Of a stretch of DNA of 64,000 nucleotides, positions 1 to 11,690 are shown in pieces. The translations under genes and the position numbers were made by a program. Position 1 is the first letter of the stretch. Each line of letters begins with the position of its first letter. This stretch comes from Limnomonas spitsbergensis (lineage: Eukaryota > Chlorophyta > Chlorophyceae > Chlamydomonadales), in NCBI GenBank assembly GCA_037349105.1, contig JAYJMM010000036.1, forward strand, positions 4,190,001 to 4,254,000, given 5' to 3'. The notes under the pieces are model-generated. The model searched no databases and was not told the DNA's origin. It worked only from the letters and a program-made list of their open reading frames with translations.

Positions 1-944
1 CTACAAACTAGACTAATTCGAATCGTTGGGTACTGACCTAGCGCTGGTTGTGGCGGGCGGAGATAGGGCATGGTGCCTCTGATAAGACTGGATGGCACAG
101 CTGAATGCTCTGCAAAGGGAAAGGCAGAAGTTAGAGATGGGGCATCTGGTTCAATCGGGCCGGGTGGCGGGCATGGGATAGCATGCCTACAACACCTGTC
201 ATGCCATACAGTACCGTACAACATGCATGGAGGGATTGGTCCAAGAGGAGAGTGAAAATTGTGCCGGCCGAGCCTGTCATGAAAAGCATGGCAGCCGGTG
301 GCAGGCAACAGGCGGGAGGCGCAATGAGTTTGCTTGCCTCAGTCGCAGGACGGACACAATGTGGTAGTGCCTGCATGGATCTTTTACTTGGAATTTACAA
401 AGAGGGAGGCCGGCTGACCAAACCTAATCCTGCGACGCTAAGACAAAAACCAGCCCGTGTGCGCATGGATGCATGGGTCCAGCCCCGGTTAAGGTCGGTG
501 CATGGCAATCGAGTGTTGAAGGAGGGGAGGATGGCCGGTGGCAGCCCGTAGCTCGAAATAGTCACCTTTTGAGCAGATCATCATCCAAAGCCATGATTTG
601 TGTGTGTGATTGGACCCGAGTCACACGTCCTCGACAGGATGCTTTGAAAGGGCGGAGGCGAGTGCGCGGGCACGTCGACGTTCGTGTTCACACTTTCTCC
701 CGCAGCGACATAGACACTTGATATTTCCTTCCCGTTCAGAGCCTGGCACTTTCAATCATGCTATTGGGTGGATGCGTAGACTCTTAGTAACCATGATAGT
801 GTGGATACCCTCTGGTCCACACTATCTTACATAGGCCCTCCAAACCAAACCCCAGCCAGTGCCCTACCGTGTCATCTGCCCCCTGGAAAGCAGATCGCCT
901 ATCGGAGCTGACAGAGCGCGGGGAGTGGCAGCCTCCAAGCCTCT
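1..944. other. Upstream region without a recognisable gene
   Basis: I see no exon with a recognisable domain and no dispersed repeat shared with the rest of the window. The short frames here overlap one another on both strands and lack splice or family signals. This stretch probably holds the promoter and 5' leader of the acetyltransferase gene that starts at 945. Confidence 0.4.
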
Positions 945-3900
945 ATGATGCGGAACAGGGCCCTGGCGTGTGGCAATGGACACAGCATTCGAAACAACAG
1001 CGGGTCTAGCAGCAGGAGCAGCAACAGCTTTCGGAGTTACCGCAGCAGTAAGAGCTGCAGCAGCTGTATCTGCAGCAGCAATAGAAGGCGGAGCGACCCT
1101 CGATTGTTCATCACGTGCTGCATCCAAGCGCAGCGCTCTGCGGCGTCACTCGACGCTCAGACCAGGCAGCAGCCCACGAAATTGAAGTCCCTGCCGCATG
1201 TATCATACAGGTACACACACCGGTACCAAGCAAATGCCTTCCCCTCATGTTCAACTAGGGGGGGGAGGGGTGGTTGGTGCATCACGTCTCGAGTAGGGTT
1301 GTCCAGTTCCCTGCACCCACCGAATGCCTCATCCCATCTATTCGGCTGCAGTATTCGAAAGCAGGACATCAAAGCTGAGGACGCGGTCCAGCTCCTGCGC
1401 CTGGCGTCCAGTGGGAACATGACGTCCGGCAGCGACGTCAAGACGCGACAGTTCGCCTACTGGCGTGAGGCCTCAAGTAAGAATTCCCCCCCCCCTTAAC
1501 TAAAAAATGCGTCTCGCCGCACATATATGGCAGACGTGCCGCGCAGTAAGGATCCTCAGGCCATGCATGCACCCTGCTTAAGTCGAGACAATGCACCCAT
1601 GGTCCCCTGTCCGCCCCCCTGTGCATCCCATTCCATGGAAAGTTACATGACAATCTTTCTTACGATGCGCAACAGGGAACCTTGAGGAGGGCACCTCAAG
1701 GTACGATGCATGGGGATCAAACCTGACTTGTAGCATTTGTTGAAGCGCGCAAAAGGCTACATTGCCCGGCAGCTGGGTGGCCATCACAGCGCCGATTGTG
1801 ACCCAACCTTGACCGTCCTTCAGTATGTGCCCTCATCATCTGTCAGCAGGCCCGCCAGGCTGAAGCCCGGGTTGAAGCTTGAAAGTAGCTGAAGCTCGGG
1901 TTGTAGCTTAAAAGTAGCTGAAGCCCGGGTTGTAGCTTGAAAGTAGCTGAAGCCCGGGTTGTAGCTTGAAAGTAGCTGAAGCCCGTGCTGTAGCTTGAAA
2001 GTAGCTGAAGCCCGGGTTGTAGCTTGAGAGTAGCTGAAGCCCGGGTTGTAGCTTGAGAGTAGCTGAAGCCCGGGTTGTAGGTTGAAAGCAGCTGAAGCCC
2101 GGGTTGTAGCTTGAAAGTAGCTGAAGCCCGGGTTGTAGCTTAAAAGCAGTTGAGGCTCCCCCCCAAAACACGATGAGACGACCCCTCTCCCCTCTCCTAG
2201 CATTCCACACTAATCTATTCCCAGCACGGTCCAGGCAAAGGCACTGTCCTAACGCTCCCTAGGAAACAAGTATGGCCATGGCATTAGCTACCGTGCTGAC
2301 TGTTTCAGTCCATGGTATTCCCGTCCAGTCCACCTTATCCCATCCTAGCCCAGCCCAGCCCTGCCAGCTTAGCCCAGCCCAGCCCTGCCCATCTTAGCCC
2401 AGCACAGCCCTGCCCATCTTAGCCCAGCACAGCCCTGCCCAGCTTAGCCCAGCACAACCCTGCCCAGCTTAGACCAGCACAGCCCTGACCAGCTTAAGAC
2501 CAGCACAGCCCTGCCCAGCTTAGTCCAGCACAGCCCTGCCCAGCTTAGTCCAGCCCAGCCCTGCCAGCTTAGCCCAGCCCAGCCCTGCCCAGCTTAGCCC
2601 AGCACAGCCCTGCCCAGCTTAGTCCAGCACAGCCCTGCCCAGCTTAGTCCAGCCCAGCCCTGCCAGCTTAGCCCAGCCCAGCCCTGCCCAGCTTAGCCCA
2701 GCCCAGCCCTGCCAGCATTGCCCAGCCCAGCACAGCACAGGTTAGCCTTGTCCAGTCCAACTCAGCTTAGCCCTGCCCTGCCCTGCAAGTTTGCAGCAGT
2801 ACATGCATGGCTTTAATCCCTTACTCTTAAGTCCCTCTTCCTTACCCCTCCTGTGCCTCTCCCCTCCCCCTTCACCTGACCTGCAGCATCCCTCCCCCCT
2901 TTCCTTCCCCGTGCATCTCTCTGCTGCAGTCGAGAGGAGTCACTATAAAATGTCGATAGCGCTGGAGCACAGCTTGGCGGTCGTAGCTGCCTTTGCGAAT
3001 ATGGATTTGCAGCAGCCTGTTCTGGATGGACTCGATGGACAGCAGACTGATGGTGAGGAGGGCGGTGAAGGGGGTCACAGGGCGCAAGAGCTCAGCCTGG
3101 CGGTGAAGGCTGCATTTGTGAACATGGATGCACACCGTGCGATCATGATGTACAGGTGGTGCGACATGACGTACAGGTGGTACAGCATGATGTGCAGGTG
3201 GTACAGCATGATGTAAAAGTGGTGCATCATGATGTACAGGTGGTACGACATGATGTACTGTTGGCGCGACATGATGTACGGGTGTTCTGGCATGATGTCC
3301 ATGTGTTGTCGTGAGGTGTAGGTATTACAGCGTGATGTACCGATGGTGCGACATGGTGTACATGTACAACAGCATGGTGTACGGGTGGTACAGGTGGTGT
3401 ACAGGTGGTACAGTATGGTGTACAGGTGGTAAGGCGTGATGTACAGGTGGTATGGCATGATGCACAGGTGGTACGGTGTGATGTACAGCACGTCATTAGT
3501 GAGGAAAGGGGTCACAAACTTGACTTGCCGGAGCCTGCATGGCGTCGGTGTCAATAACGCCAGGCGGCATGATCAGAGTCGGCTTCATCAAAGGGGCTAT
3601 TTAGTGCCAGCTTGCCAGATTTCCTCTGGGGCGCGCAATTGACACGCACCGCGTGCATGCATGCGCGTGTGCATGCATGCCGCCGGAGCACGCTGACACG
3701 GCGCATGGCATGCTAGTCGCGGCATGCGTGCCCCAGCAGCTGCTCCTTTTTATGCATGTGGCTTGCATGGGGTAACTGCCCGTGCATAGCTTCACGCATC
3801 AGCAGTGACTGTCCCCTGTCTTTGTTTGTTTTGTGTGCGCAACTGCGCACTGGACCAACTTAGTGTCGCTGGGCAGCCAGCACTGGGCCCAAGGGGACCT

Positions 3901-6900
3901 ATCTTTGAACGGCTGTTGGCTCAAAATGACCTATCTTTGAACGGCTGTTGGCCCAAGAGGACCTATCTTTGAACGGCTGTTGGCCCAAGAGGACCTATCT
4001 TTGAACGGCTATTGGCCCAAGAGGACCTATCTTTGAACGGCTGTTGGCTCAAGGGGACCTATCTTTGAACGGCTGTTGGCCCAAGGGGACCTATCTTTGA
4101 ACAGCTGTTGGCCCAAGGGGACCTATCTTTGAACGGCTGTTGGCCCAAGAGGACCTATCTTTGAACGGCTGTTGGCTTAAGGAGACCTATCTTTGAACTG
4201 GCTCATGGGGACCTATTTTTGAACAGCTGTTGGCCCAAGGGGACCTATCTTTAAACGGCTGTTGGCCCGAGCAGGAGGAACCTTGCTGCACTGCCCCATC
4301 CCTTCCTCCACTTCTGGCTGTAGGCCATGATGTTGCTTAGTGTTTCTTTTTTTGTGACTAAGCTACATGTTGGCTACAGTCTGGCCGCTGGCCGGAAGCC
4401 CCATTTGTGATCAGCCTTTCTGCTTTGGCCACCATTTATAGGCCAGTCCAGGTTTGTTCCTAATTGGGCGCAGCCGCTGGGCAGCCTGCTGAGTGCTAGT
4501 AAGACTAGTAGCCGGAAAAGGAAACGCTGATGATGCTGAAGTGAAGCTGAAGGACCACATAAATAAATAATTACTATCATATAGGTGGCCCATTATTCAT
4601 CAGTGTCAGCCCCAAATTTTGCCAGCAGCGGAATACGGGTGAGATGGATAAGACCACAGCGTGAGATGTCTGAACGCGTTGCAGAGTTTCAGTACCCACC
4701 TTCTTGTTTTTTCCTCGCTTCAATAGCTTTCCTTTCGCAGCCCTAACTGCTGCTTGACCTGTCCAATCATGATCTGTATCTCTGTGGTTGGATGCGCTGG
4801 AGCGGACGCGGCCGAGGCCCATGCCGCGCTGTTTCCTGAACCCTCACGCCCCTGTACCCCACGGACACACACATGAGCAGGTCAGCCTTCCTAATCCCTA
4901 AACCCTAAACCCGTATCCAGGTCTTAACCCTGAAACCGCAACCCTAATCCAGGTCTTAATCCTTAACCCTAAACCCTAATCCAGGTCTTAACCATGAAAC
5001 CTCAACCCTACTCCAGGTATTAACCCTAAACCCTAAACCATAATCCAGGTCTTAACCCTGAAACCTCAACCCTAATCCAGGTCTTAACCCTAAACCCTAA
5101 TCGAGGTCTTAACCCTGAAACCTCAACCCCAAATCCAACTTCCCCAGCAGTTTCATCCTCCCTGGCCTTGCTTACACCACAAAGCCTGGCCCCTTAGTCC
5201 TACCCCCAACCCTAAGCCCTAAGCCCTGAGCCTACCCCCAACCCTAAGCCCTAGGCCATCAGCATGCATGTGTGTCTATCCTAGCCTGAACCCTGAAGTC
5301 TGAACCCCAAATCCAACCTCCCCAGCAGGTGCCTCCTCCCTGGCTAGGCCTTGCTTACTCCATGAAGCCCTAACCCATCAGCATGCATGTGTTCCTATCC
5401 TGGTCTTGACCCTGAAACTTGAATTCCAAATCCACCCCCCCAGCAGGTGCCTCCTCCCTTAAGCAGAGCGGAGGGGCAGGAGGCTTGTCGTCCGGCTGGC
5501 CGCTGCTACCTCAAATGGGACATCAACGTGGCCGGAGGACGCTTGTGGGCATTGCGAGGGCAACGGGAGATGCCTCACTGGTGTGTGTGCGCTGGTGCAT
5601 GCATGCATGTGTGAATAGGCGCTAGGCGCTAGGCTGGATAGGCGCTAGGCTGGATAGTAGTGTAAGGGTCTTTGATCCAAGGGGGCTAGGGTTTAGGGCC
5701 AGGGTCTTTGATTTAAGGGGTTTAGGGTCAGGGTCTTTGATGCCAGGGGTTAAGGGTGAGAGTAAGGGTTTTTGATGCAAGGGGTTTAGGGTCAGGGTCT
5801 TTGATGCCAGGGGTTTAGGGTTTAGGGTCAGGGTCTTTGATGCAAGGGGTTAAGGGATTAGGATCTTTGATGCAAGGGGTTTAGGGTCAGGGTCTTTGAT
5901 GCAAGGGGTTTAGGTCTTAGGGCCAGGGTCTTTGATGCCAAGGGTTTAAGGTAAGATCTTTGATGCCAGGGGTTTAGGTCAAGGTCTTTGATGCCTGGGG
6001 TTTAGGGATAAAGGGAGTTTGGAAGAATCTGTATTCCGTGGCTCAACGCCGCAGCTTGGGGTCCCGCCACCTTGGGAAGCACCCTATTATGTTTGTGGCT
6101 GCCAGGAGGTTGCTGTCTACTGGTATTTAGGAGAGCGCATGCACAGCAAGGGAACGGGCCAGCATGGGGGCAAACATTCACCAACAGCCGCTCTCGCATA
6201 AGCGTCGCGCAGGCTGGGAAGCTGATTTACGGGAATGCGAGCCATGACCACGGCGAGGTCAAGGAGGTTCAACAGGAGGAGGTTAAACTATGACTATGAT
6301 TGGCTTAAGACTTTATAAATCGCCATAATTTGAGTCTCATTGGTATGCCCAGAAGTTGAAGTTTAACTTCACTAGTGGACCAGACCTGCCCCGCTTCACT
6401 AACCCGCAGGGCGTGGCATGTACAGTATATTGCCGATGCCCACATATTTTACCTTTTCTAAATTCTCAAGCTCTTGGGGCAGCATTGGGGCCCACTAAGG
6501 GTTTGTTTATTAGAGTGGAGGGCTACTTTTGGGCGCCTACGGTGGAGCAGCAGAGCCGCTGTGTAACACCTTTCACCCTCCTCCCCCCCCCCATTTACCT
6601 GCTGCAGACGGCTACCTTGTTTGATGTTGCGGTGCACCCCAGCCTCCAAGGCCTGGGAGTGGGACGGCGCCTGGTGCAAACGTTGGTCAATCAGCTGCAG
6701 GCCATGGGCATCTATGACATTGGAATGGTGAGAGGAACGGTCAAAGGTCCAGATTTTCTGATCCCGTCCAGCTTCCGTCTTGATCCTAGGATTTAGATAT
6801 TGTCTAGATTTTTTGAGCCCATCCAGCTTCCTTCTTAATCCTGGGATCTAGATCTTATCATGTTCATTGACCCTGCCCTGATGCTGTCTCTGCCCTCGGC

Positions 6901-8407
6901 TGGAGGAGACCCTGCTGATATGGGCAGGAGGTGAAGGGAGGGGGGGACATGTCAGTTGTAGATCTTATCCAGATCCATGGAAAAGCTGGTTAAAGATCTC
7001 AATCAGATCCACCGACCCCGCCCTGTTATTTCCCGTACCCTGGGCCCGCCGGAGCTGCAGGGATTAGTGTGGGGCGCATTTTATCTAGATCTCATCCAGA
7101 TTCACCGACCCGGCCCTGCGTTTTCCCTGGATCCTTGGCTGTAGGTGGGTCCCCCGGAGCTACACGCCTTCTTCTCGCGCTGCTCCTTCGGGGAAGACAC
7201 GATGCACTCGACCTTCATGGCATACACTGGGCCCCAGGACAGGCCCGGCAAGCAGGGGCAGGCCCCGCAGGCAACGAGTGCAGCCGCAGCAGCGGCTGCT
7301 GCGGCAGACCCGCAGGCGGCGAGCTCAGCTGCGGCATCGGCTGCAGGGGCAGTAGCGGCTGCTGCTGCTTTAGGAGTGCTGCCTGTCTCGTCGGCATCAT
7401 GGTACCCATCTGCCGCTCCCTCCATTCCGTCAACGTCTGGGAGAGGAGCCGTGGGATGCGTTTATGCATCCTCCGCCTTGACATGCAACCCTGGCGGGCA
7501 AGGATCTGCCTCTGCGACCGAAGCGCTCATCTCTAGGGCTATTTCGGGAGGGCTGGGCGGCCCGGCGACGACCTGCTGGGACCCAGGCCACCCGGTGGCC
7601 GCAGCAGCAGTCGGCGCGAGGCAGCCATCAGGCAGCATTGGGTTCTGGAGCGATTTCAGCTTCTGTGGGAGCGCGGCGGGCCTAATGCTGGGTGGTTCCG
7701 GCCCAGCTGCCGGCCACGCGGAGGCGGATAAGGTGGACACAGGTGCTGGCGGCTGGATGTTGAACCACCTGTGGGGCCTTGCTGGCTCGCAGTCCGATGC
7801 GGAGGGGGAGCGGGTGTTGTGGAGCAGCAGCCGCCCCACGTATGACCGGACTGCCCCGCCGGTCGAGGATGGCGATGACGCATCGAGCAGTGGATTCTCC
7901 CGCGAGGCCTTTGATGCACCGGCCGCCGGTGCCGCCGGCAGGTCGACAGCCCTGCAAACCATTTTGGCGGCAAAGCTTGAGCAGGCGCTGGCGGCAACCG
8001 CAGCTAGGGATGTTGCTTCTGCTGGCTTGCCAGAGGTTGCAGCCACAGTTCCTGCGCATGCCCCCTCTTCTTCCTTTCCTTGCATAAAAGTGGGGCAGGA
8101 CCCTCCGTCGCCTATGGCACAACAGGCTGAGGCCGGGGTGGACGCGATACCAAGTGTGCCTGCTTCCTGGATCCAGCCGGACGTTTCTGGATCTGGTTGG
8201 ATCCAATCGGATGATTCCGGATCTGGCTGGATCCAAAGGGATGTTTCCGGATCTGGCTGGATCCAGGCAGACTGGAGGCACGATCAGGGGAGTACCAACA
8301 CAGCATTCTTCCCTCAGCCAAGTGGCCTCTGTGGTAGTGCCACTACTGCTGCATGTGGTGGGGAGAGGTATGTGGTGGCTTGCGGTGGCGGACACTATGA
8401 GATCTGA
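945..8407 (+). CDS. GNAT-family N-acetyltransferase, probably plastid-targeted, with long low-complexity C-terminal tail
   Basis: This is a six-exon model: 945-1210, 1352-1476, 2930-3052, 5447-5580, 6608-6727 and 7145-8407. Phases close throughout and give 676 aa. The N-terminus (about residues 1-60) is rich in Ser and Arg and looks like a chloroplast transit peptide. The GNAT core is split over exons 3-6: MSIALEHSLAVVAAF, then LVGIARATGD, then the acetyl-CoA-binding motif HPSLQGLGVGRRLV, then the typical end ELHAFFSRCSFGEDT. Such enzymes move acetyl from acetyl-CoA to an amine; the substrate here is unknown. Residues about 290-676 are Ala/Ser/Gly-rich low complexity with four WIQ-containing repeats near residues 597-633. 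Exon 4 has a tandem cagcag acceptor, so a three-base alternative start at 5444 is possible. Exons 1 and 3 are supported mainly by phase and composition, and an extra exon between 3 and 4 is not excluded. Confidence 0.82.
1858..2157. repeat. 29-bp minisatellite in GNAT intron 2
   Basis: About ten tandem copies of a 29-bp unit built around GAAGCCCGGGTTGTAGCTTG, with point changes between copies. It lies inside the intron 1477-2929. Open frames on the minus strand arise because the unit lacks stops. Confidence 0.9.
2335..2790. repeat. CCCAGCC-rich minisatellite, about 22 bp, GNAT intron 2
   Basis: About twenty diverged copies of a unit of roughly 22-24 bp containing GCCCAGCTTAGCCCAGC. Pyrimidine-rich sequence follows it up to the exon 3 acceptor at 2929. 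Confidence 0.85.
3093..3490. repeat. Partial copy of exon 3 followed by a 21-bp repeat, GNAT intron 3
   Basis: Positions 3093-3130 (CTCAGCCTGGCGGTGAAGG and onward) repeat exon 3 sequence near 2970-3010, giving LSLAVKAAFVNMD against HSLAVVAAFANMD. It is followed by a degenerate repeat of about 21 bp around GGTACAGCATGATGTACAGG up to 3490. Confidence 0.75.
3890..4270. repeat. 31-bp minisatellite in GNAT intron 3
   Basis: About twelve copies of a 31-bp unit containing GGACCTATCTTTGAACGGCT, with one shortened copy near 4195. Confidence 0.92.
4363..4545 (+). mobile_element. SINE-like element (family S), plus orientation
   Basis: The element starts with AGCTACATGTTGGCTACAG, carries the central GTCCAGGTTTGTTCCTAATT, and ends with TAGTAGCCGGAAAAGGAAA. 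The same layout of CAGCTACA repeats, a B-box-like GGTTTGNTCCC and GTAGC with an A-rich end occurs at eight or more other places in the window. It sits inside GNAT intron 3. Confidence 0.6.
4885..5446. repeat. Telomere-like CCCTAAA repeats and copies of the exon 4 acceptor
   Basis: Positions 4885-5130 hold a degenerate repeat of CCTAATCCAGGTCTTAACCC and CCTAAACC units. The acceptor context CCCCAGCAG(GTG)CCTCCTCCCT is then seen three times, at about 5152, 5330 and 5441. Only the last joins the GNAT reading frame. Confidence 0.75.
5655..6010. repeat. 29-bp minisatellite in GNAT intron 4
   Basis: About twelve imperfect copies of GGGTCTTTGATGCAAGGGG joined to TTTAGGGTCA, starting shortly after the exon 4 donor at 5581. 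Confidence 0.88.
6840..7144. repeat. Degenerate copies of the exon 6 acceptor region
   Basis: The stretch before exon 6 repeats itself. CACCGACCCGGCCCTG with GTGGGTCCCCCGGAGCTACA at the true junction resembles CACCGACCCCGCCCTG with CTGGGCCCGCCGGAGCTGCA at about 7012-7060. A weaker third copy lies near 6870-6910. Confidence 0.55.
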
Positions 8408-9099
8408 GATCTGATGTGACGGCGTGGACGCAGATACGGCCAATGCCGTCACACCGCGGATACGGCCAGTCCCTTAACCCTGACACGCCCCTGCGGGGCG
8501 CAGTTTCTTTCTTTCTGCGATGGCTGTTGCTTGACGGGCGGCGGGCGGCTTTGAGCCTGTTTGTGACAGCTGAGGCACGATGTCATGGGCGGGCTAGCTG
8601 TTGGTTAATCTGCCCCGTTTATGCAACGATGGGCATGCCGTGCCCAACGGCTTATGAATGTCCATGAATAAGATTAGAGCAAGGAATTAATTTTAGGGTG
8701 CACTTGTTTTAGGGTGCAAATGTGTAGGAACATGGATTTTGGGCCGTGGGCACTTTTGTGCAAGGTTCTCTACATGAAACCTAGCTAGCTGTATCACTTG
8801 TATGCTTCATCAGGTTTTCCACATGATGCCACATTTGCGCTAGGTTTTCACCATGAAACATGGCTAGCTATATCACTTTTAGCTAGCCCTTCATCTAGCA
8901 GTATCAACAATGAAGGACGAGATGAAAATACCTCGGTCCTGAGGTCTTGCAGGTTGAAACCATGAGGTGTTAGGCTGCAGCCAAGGCTTCCAGTATTTGA
9001 AAAAGCACCTTGCTTCTTCGAGGCACGTGTACCGTCTACGATAATTTGGATGTGTCAGCTAATTTGAGGGCATGGTCCTGATCAAGGGAAGGCATGGTG

Positions 9100-9900
9100 T
9101 ACGTTGTGTCATATTGTATGTTCTGTTTTGTCTAGCTGTGCAGCAATCTGGGGTATATATACCCCTGTGAGACGCTCCAATACATCTAGACCCTCGTACA
9201 TCACGATCATTGCCCCTCGTAGTGGCTTATCGTTACAAGGTTTGAAGCAGGGCAGTATACACTATAATGCCCTTACTTGTAGTAGCTTGTCTTGACAGTA
9301 GCTCAGAGCGGAGAAGGGGAATCGGGGAATCCGGAGAGTGGCAGCCTCTTGCTTGTTACAAAGGTGGACAGAGGTCCAATAGATTAATCCAAGAACAATC
9401 TACTAGTAAAAAGAAGCTCAGAGTATAAGAAGACAAGGCAGACTAGGCAGGCCCTAGTCTATGCCAAATAACAATTAACACCATGCATAGTATAATCATG
9501 GACACAGTCAGAGTGTCATGGAACTTAGTCAGCATGTCATGGTGTCATAGTGTCATGGCTACAGTCAGCTTAGTCATGGCAGTTATAATAATCACCGAAC
9601 TTCGAAAGGAGATTCGGAAAAGAGACACAAACGGAAACGGCTTCAATCCGCCTAGAGTAATAGGCGAACTAGCATAACTAATGGTTTGATATCCTAGCTA
9701 CCAGCATGGATACAATAGACATGGAAACAAGAAGGCATTATAAGTGCCACTCTGTTACAAGGTTCGATCCTTGGCAACGTACGAGTGCATCCCCAACCGC
9801 TACGCTAGAGCGAGCACATTTATCTAGATCATGTACACCATGAGCATTGCCCCTCGTAGTGGCATAACATAACAAGCTGTTCAGAGTTAAGGATACCTAA
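9100..9900. repeat. Possible LTR-like remnants sharing ATTGCCCCTCGTAGTGGC
   Basis: Positions 9170-9240 and 9815-9875 share a TCTAGA(C/T)CNTGTACA-like stretch followed by ATTGCCCCTCGTAGTGGC. The first copy has a TATA-like GGTATATATACCCC just upstream, as some retroelement LTRs do. No coding domain lies between them, so the assignment is weak. Confidence 0.3.
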
Positions 9901-10227
9901 CGCTACCGGTATTTGGGACGTGGGTTGAGTTTTAGCTTATAAATCATTGTCCAACGGTACGTGCTTGATCGTGCATTAGGACGTTGCGCCTCTGCCTGGG
10001 CCATGCGCATTATGTATGGTGCTGCAATTGCAACAGGTTAACCGGATGTATGGTGAGTGAGTGAGTCAAACCGCGGTAGGTGTTAACATGTTAATGAACG
10101 TTACCCCTGTTGGGCTCTGAGCCCATAACCTGTTGGGCGTAACTTCAGAGTTCAGATACTGTGAATGCACTTCGTGGTTTGTTCAGGATTACATCATGCT
10201 CAAAAAAAGAGCTTTTATAGAGTCAAA

Positions 10228-10319
10228 GAAAGTTCCAGAATAGTTAGGAACATCCACATAAGAAGCTTCCAGAATAATGAAGAAGCTTCATAGTTCAAGC
10301 TACAAGTTCTAGAAAGTTC
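10228..10319. promoter_or_regulatory. Cluster of heat-shock-element-like motifs
   Basis: Three perfect alternating triplets of nGAAn/nTTCn are visible: GAAagTTCcaGAA at 10228-10240, GAAgcTTCcaGAA at 10262-10274 and TTCtaGAAagTTC at 10307-10319. A further GAAgcTTC lies near 10282. This is the binding layout known for heat shock transcription factors. No gene start is evident nearby, so the target may be a retroelement or an unrecognised transcript. Confidence 0.55.
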
Positions 10320-10617
10320 CGGTATTCCGATTGCACTAATTGCACAGCAACTAGTGAGAGTCAGACCGTTTGAATGCTACATTCTCACAACCCCTCTGGG
10401 ACCTGCTCAAGAATAAAGCTCGGCCACGTCAACAAAACAGTTTGCTAGGAAAAGCATGAGGTCGACATGAGGTACCGGTATCCCCAGTATCCCCATGTGG
10501 CTGAGTACCGGTTTCTCATGTATCCCCAGTATCGTGAGTACTTGTATCCACCCGCATGTATCCCGACTATCTTGAGCGTTTTAAATACCGGTACTAGCCT
10601 GAGTATACTTAGTCACT

Positions 10618-10690
10618 GACGTTCCACCTCTGGGCCCTGCTCACTAAAGCTCGGCCGCGTGGGCACCTAACTAAATGGGCCAGCAAAGAA
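10618..10690 (-). mobile_element. Non-LTR retrotransposon 3' tail (family L), minus strand
   Basis: It contains CACCTCTGGGCCCTGCTCA and CTCGGCCGCGTGGGCACC. Read on the minus strand this is the terminal motif that follows the retrotransposon coding copies at 34.9 and 42.3 kb. Confidence 0.6.
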
Positions 10691-11584
10691 AGAAGGAAAA
10701 GGGGTAGATAAAGTGAAAACGGGTAGACAAGGTGAAATTACATACAAAAGGCTGGAAAGGAAAGGCAACGGCAGTTCCAGCCTCTGAGAACGTCTACTTC
10801 TTAACGATATATACCACGGCTTCCACAAAAGCCAAGGCATCTCACCCGAACTTTCCCCGGTATATGTGAGACGAAGCTAAGTTGTATGGAAACCCACACC
10901 CTCAGAATGTAGCCGTCTTTTCACGGCATTATCCCTTAAGTTTTTACGGCCCAACAGAGCGTCACATGATGCACAAGGTTCAGCAGGCCCCAGCGGGTAT
11001 GCACTGTTCTAAACATGATGCATAGGACATGTGCCCATAAACCGGTGCATGCACTTCATTATATTTGCTTGGACAGCGATTGAAAACCTGACCCCCTAAC
11101 TAACACACAACCACGAGACAATGGCGTTGGAATGAACCCCACGATGAAGATGTGAAGAAGGTAAGCCACAGGTAAAAATAAAACATAGCGTGGGTGCAAA
11201 AGTGTTCGGTTGAGCACCGTTAAGAAAGCTAGGTGGGGGACGGGGATATCCCGCATAATTTTGAGATTATTCTCAATTTTCATCATTTAGTGAAAAATAA
11301 AAATCCCATTATCTTCCCAAACGTGCATCTGAAGAATATGATTGGGGAATCAAGGTCCGTGCAACTCATGCCACCGCAGCCAACATGTCAATTGATTTTA
11401 TAGTATCTTGAGTGTCAGTGTATCTTGAGTGTCCTGAGTGCCGATAGCCTGGGTATCCTGAGTCAATGACATAACACCTCTGGGCCTCTTAGTATCGTGA
11501 GGTCCGGTAGCCTAAATACCAGTAGCCCTAGGTTCTTAAGTTTTCCGAGTATCGGTATCCGCCGGTATCTTGAGTATCATCCTG

Positions 11585-11690
11585 AGTATATTGAGTCAAT
11601 GACATTACACCTCTGGGCCCTGCTCAGAAAGGGCTCGGCCGCGTGGGCGCCCAACTGTCCCATTGGGAGAAAATAACGTAAGTAGGCCGT
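11585..11690 (-). mobile_element. Non-LTR retrotransposon 3' tail (family L), minus strand
   Basis: It carries GTCAATGACATTACACCTCT, GGGCCCTGCTCAGAAAGG and GCGTGGGCGCCCAACTGTCC, the reverse complement of the tail after the coding copy ending at 42258. No coding sequence is attached. Confidence 0.65.

Noticed and set aside
4885..5130. Chromosome end from CCCTAAA runs
   Set aside because: Runs are short, impure and mixed with other words, and genes lie on both sides. They are interstitial.
9685..9790. tRNA gene suggested by GGTTCGATCC at about 9752
   Set aside because: No matching acceptor stem, anticodon arm or A box can be drawn around it.
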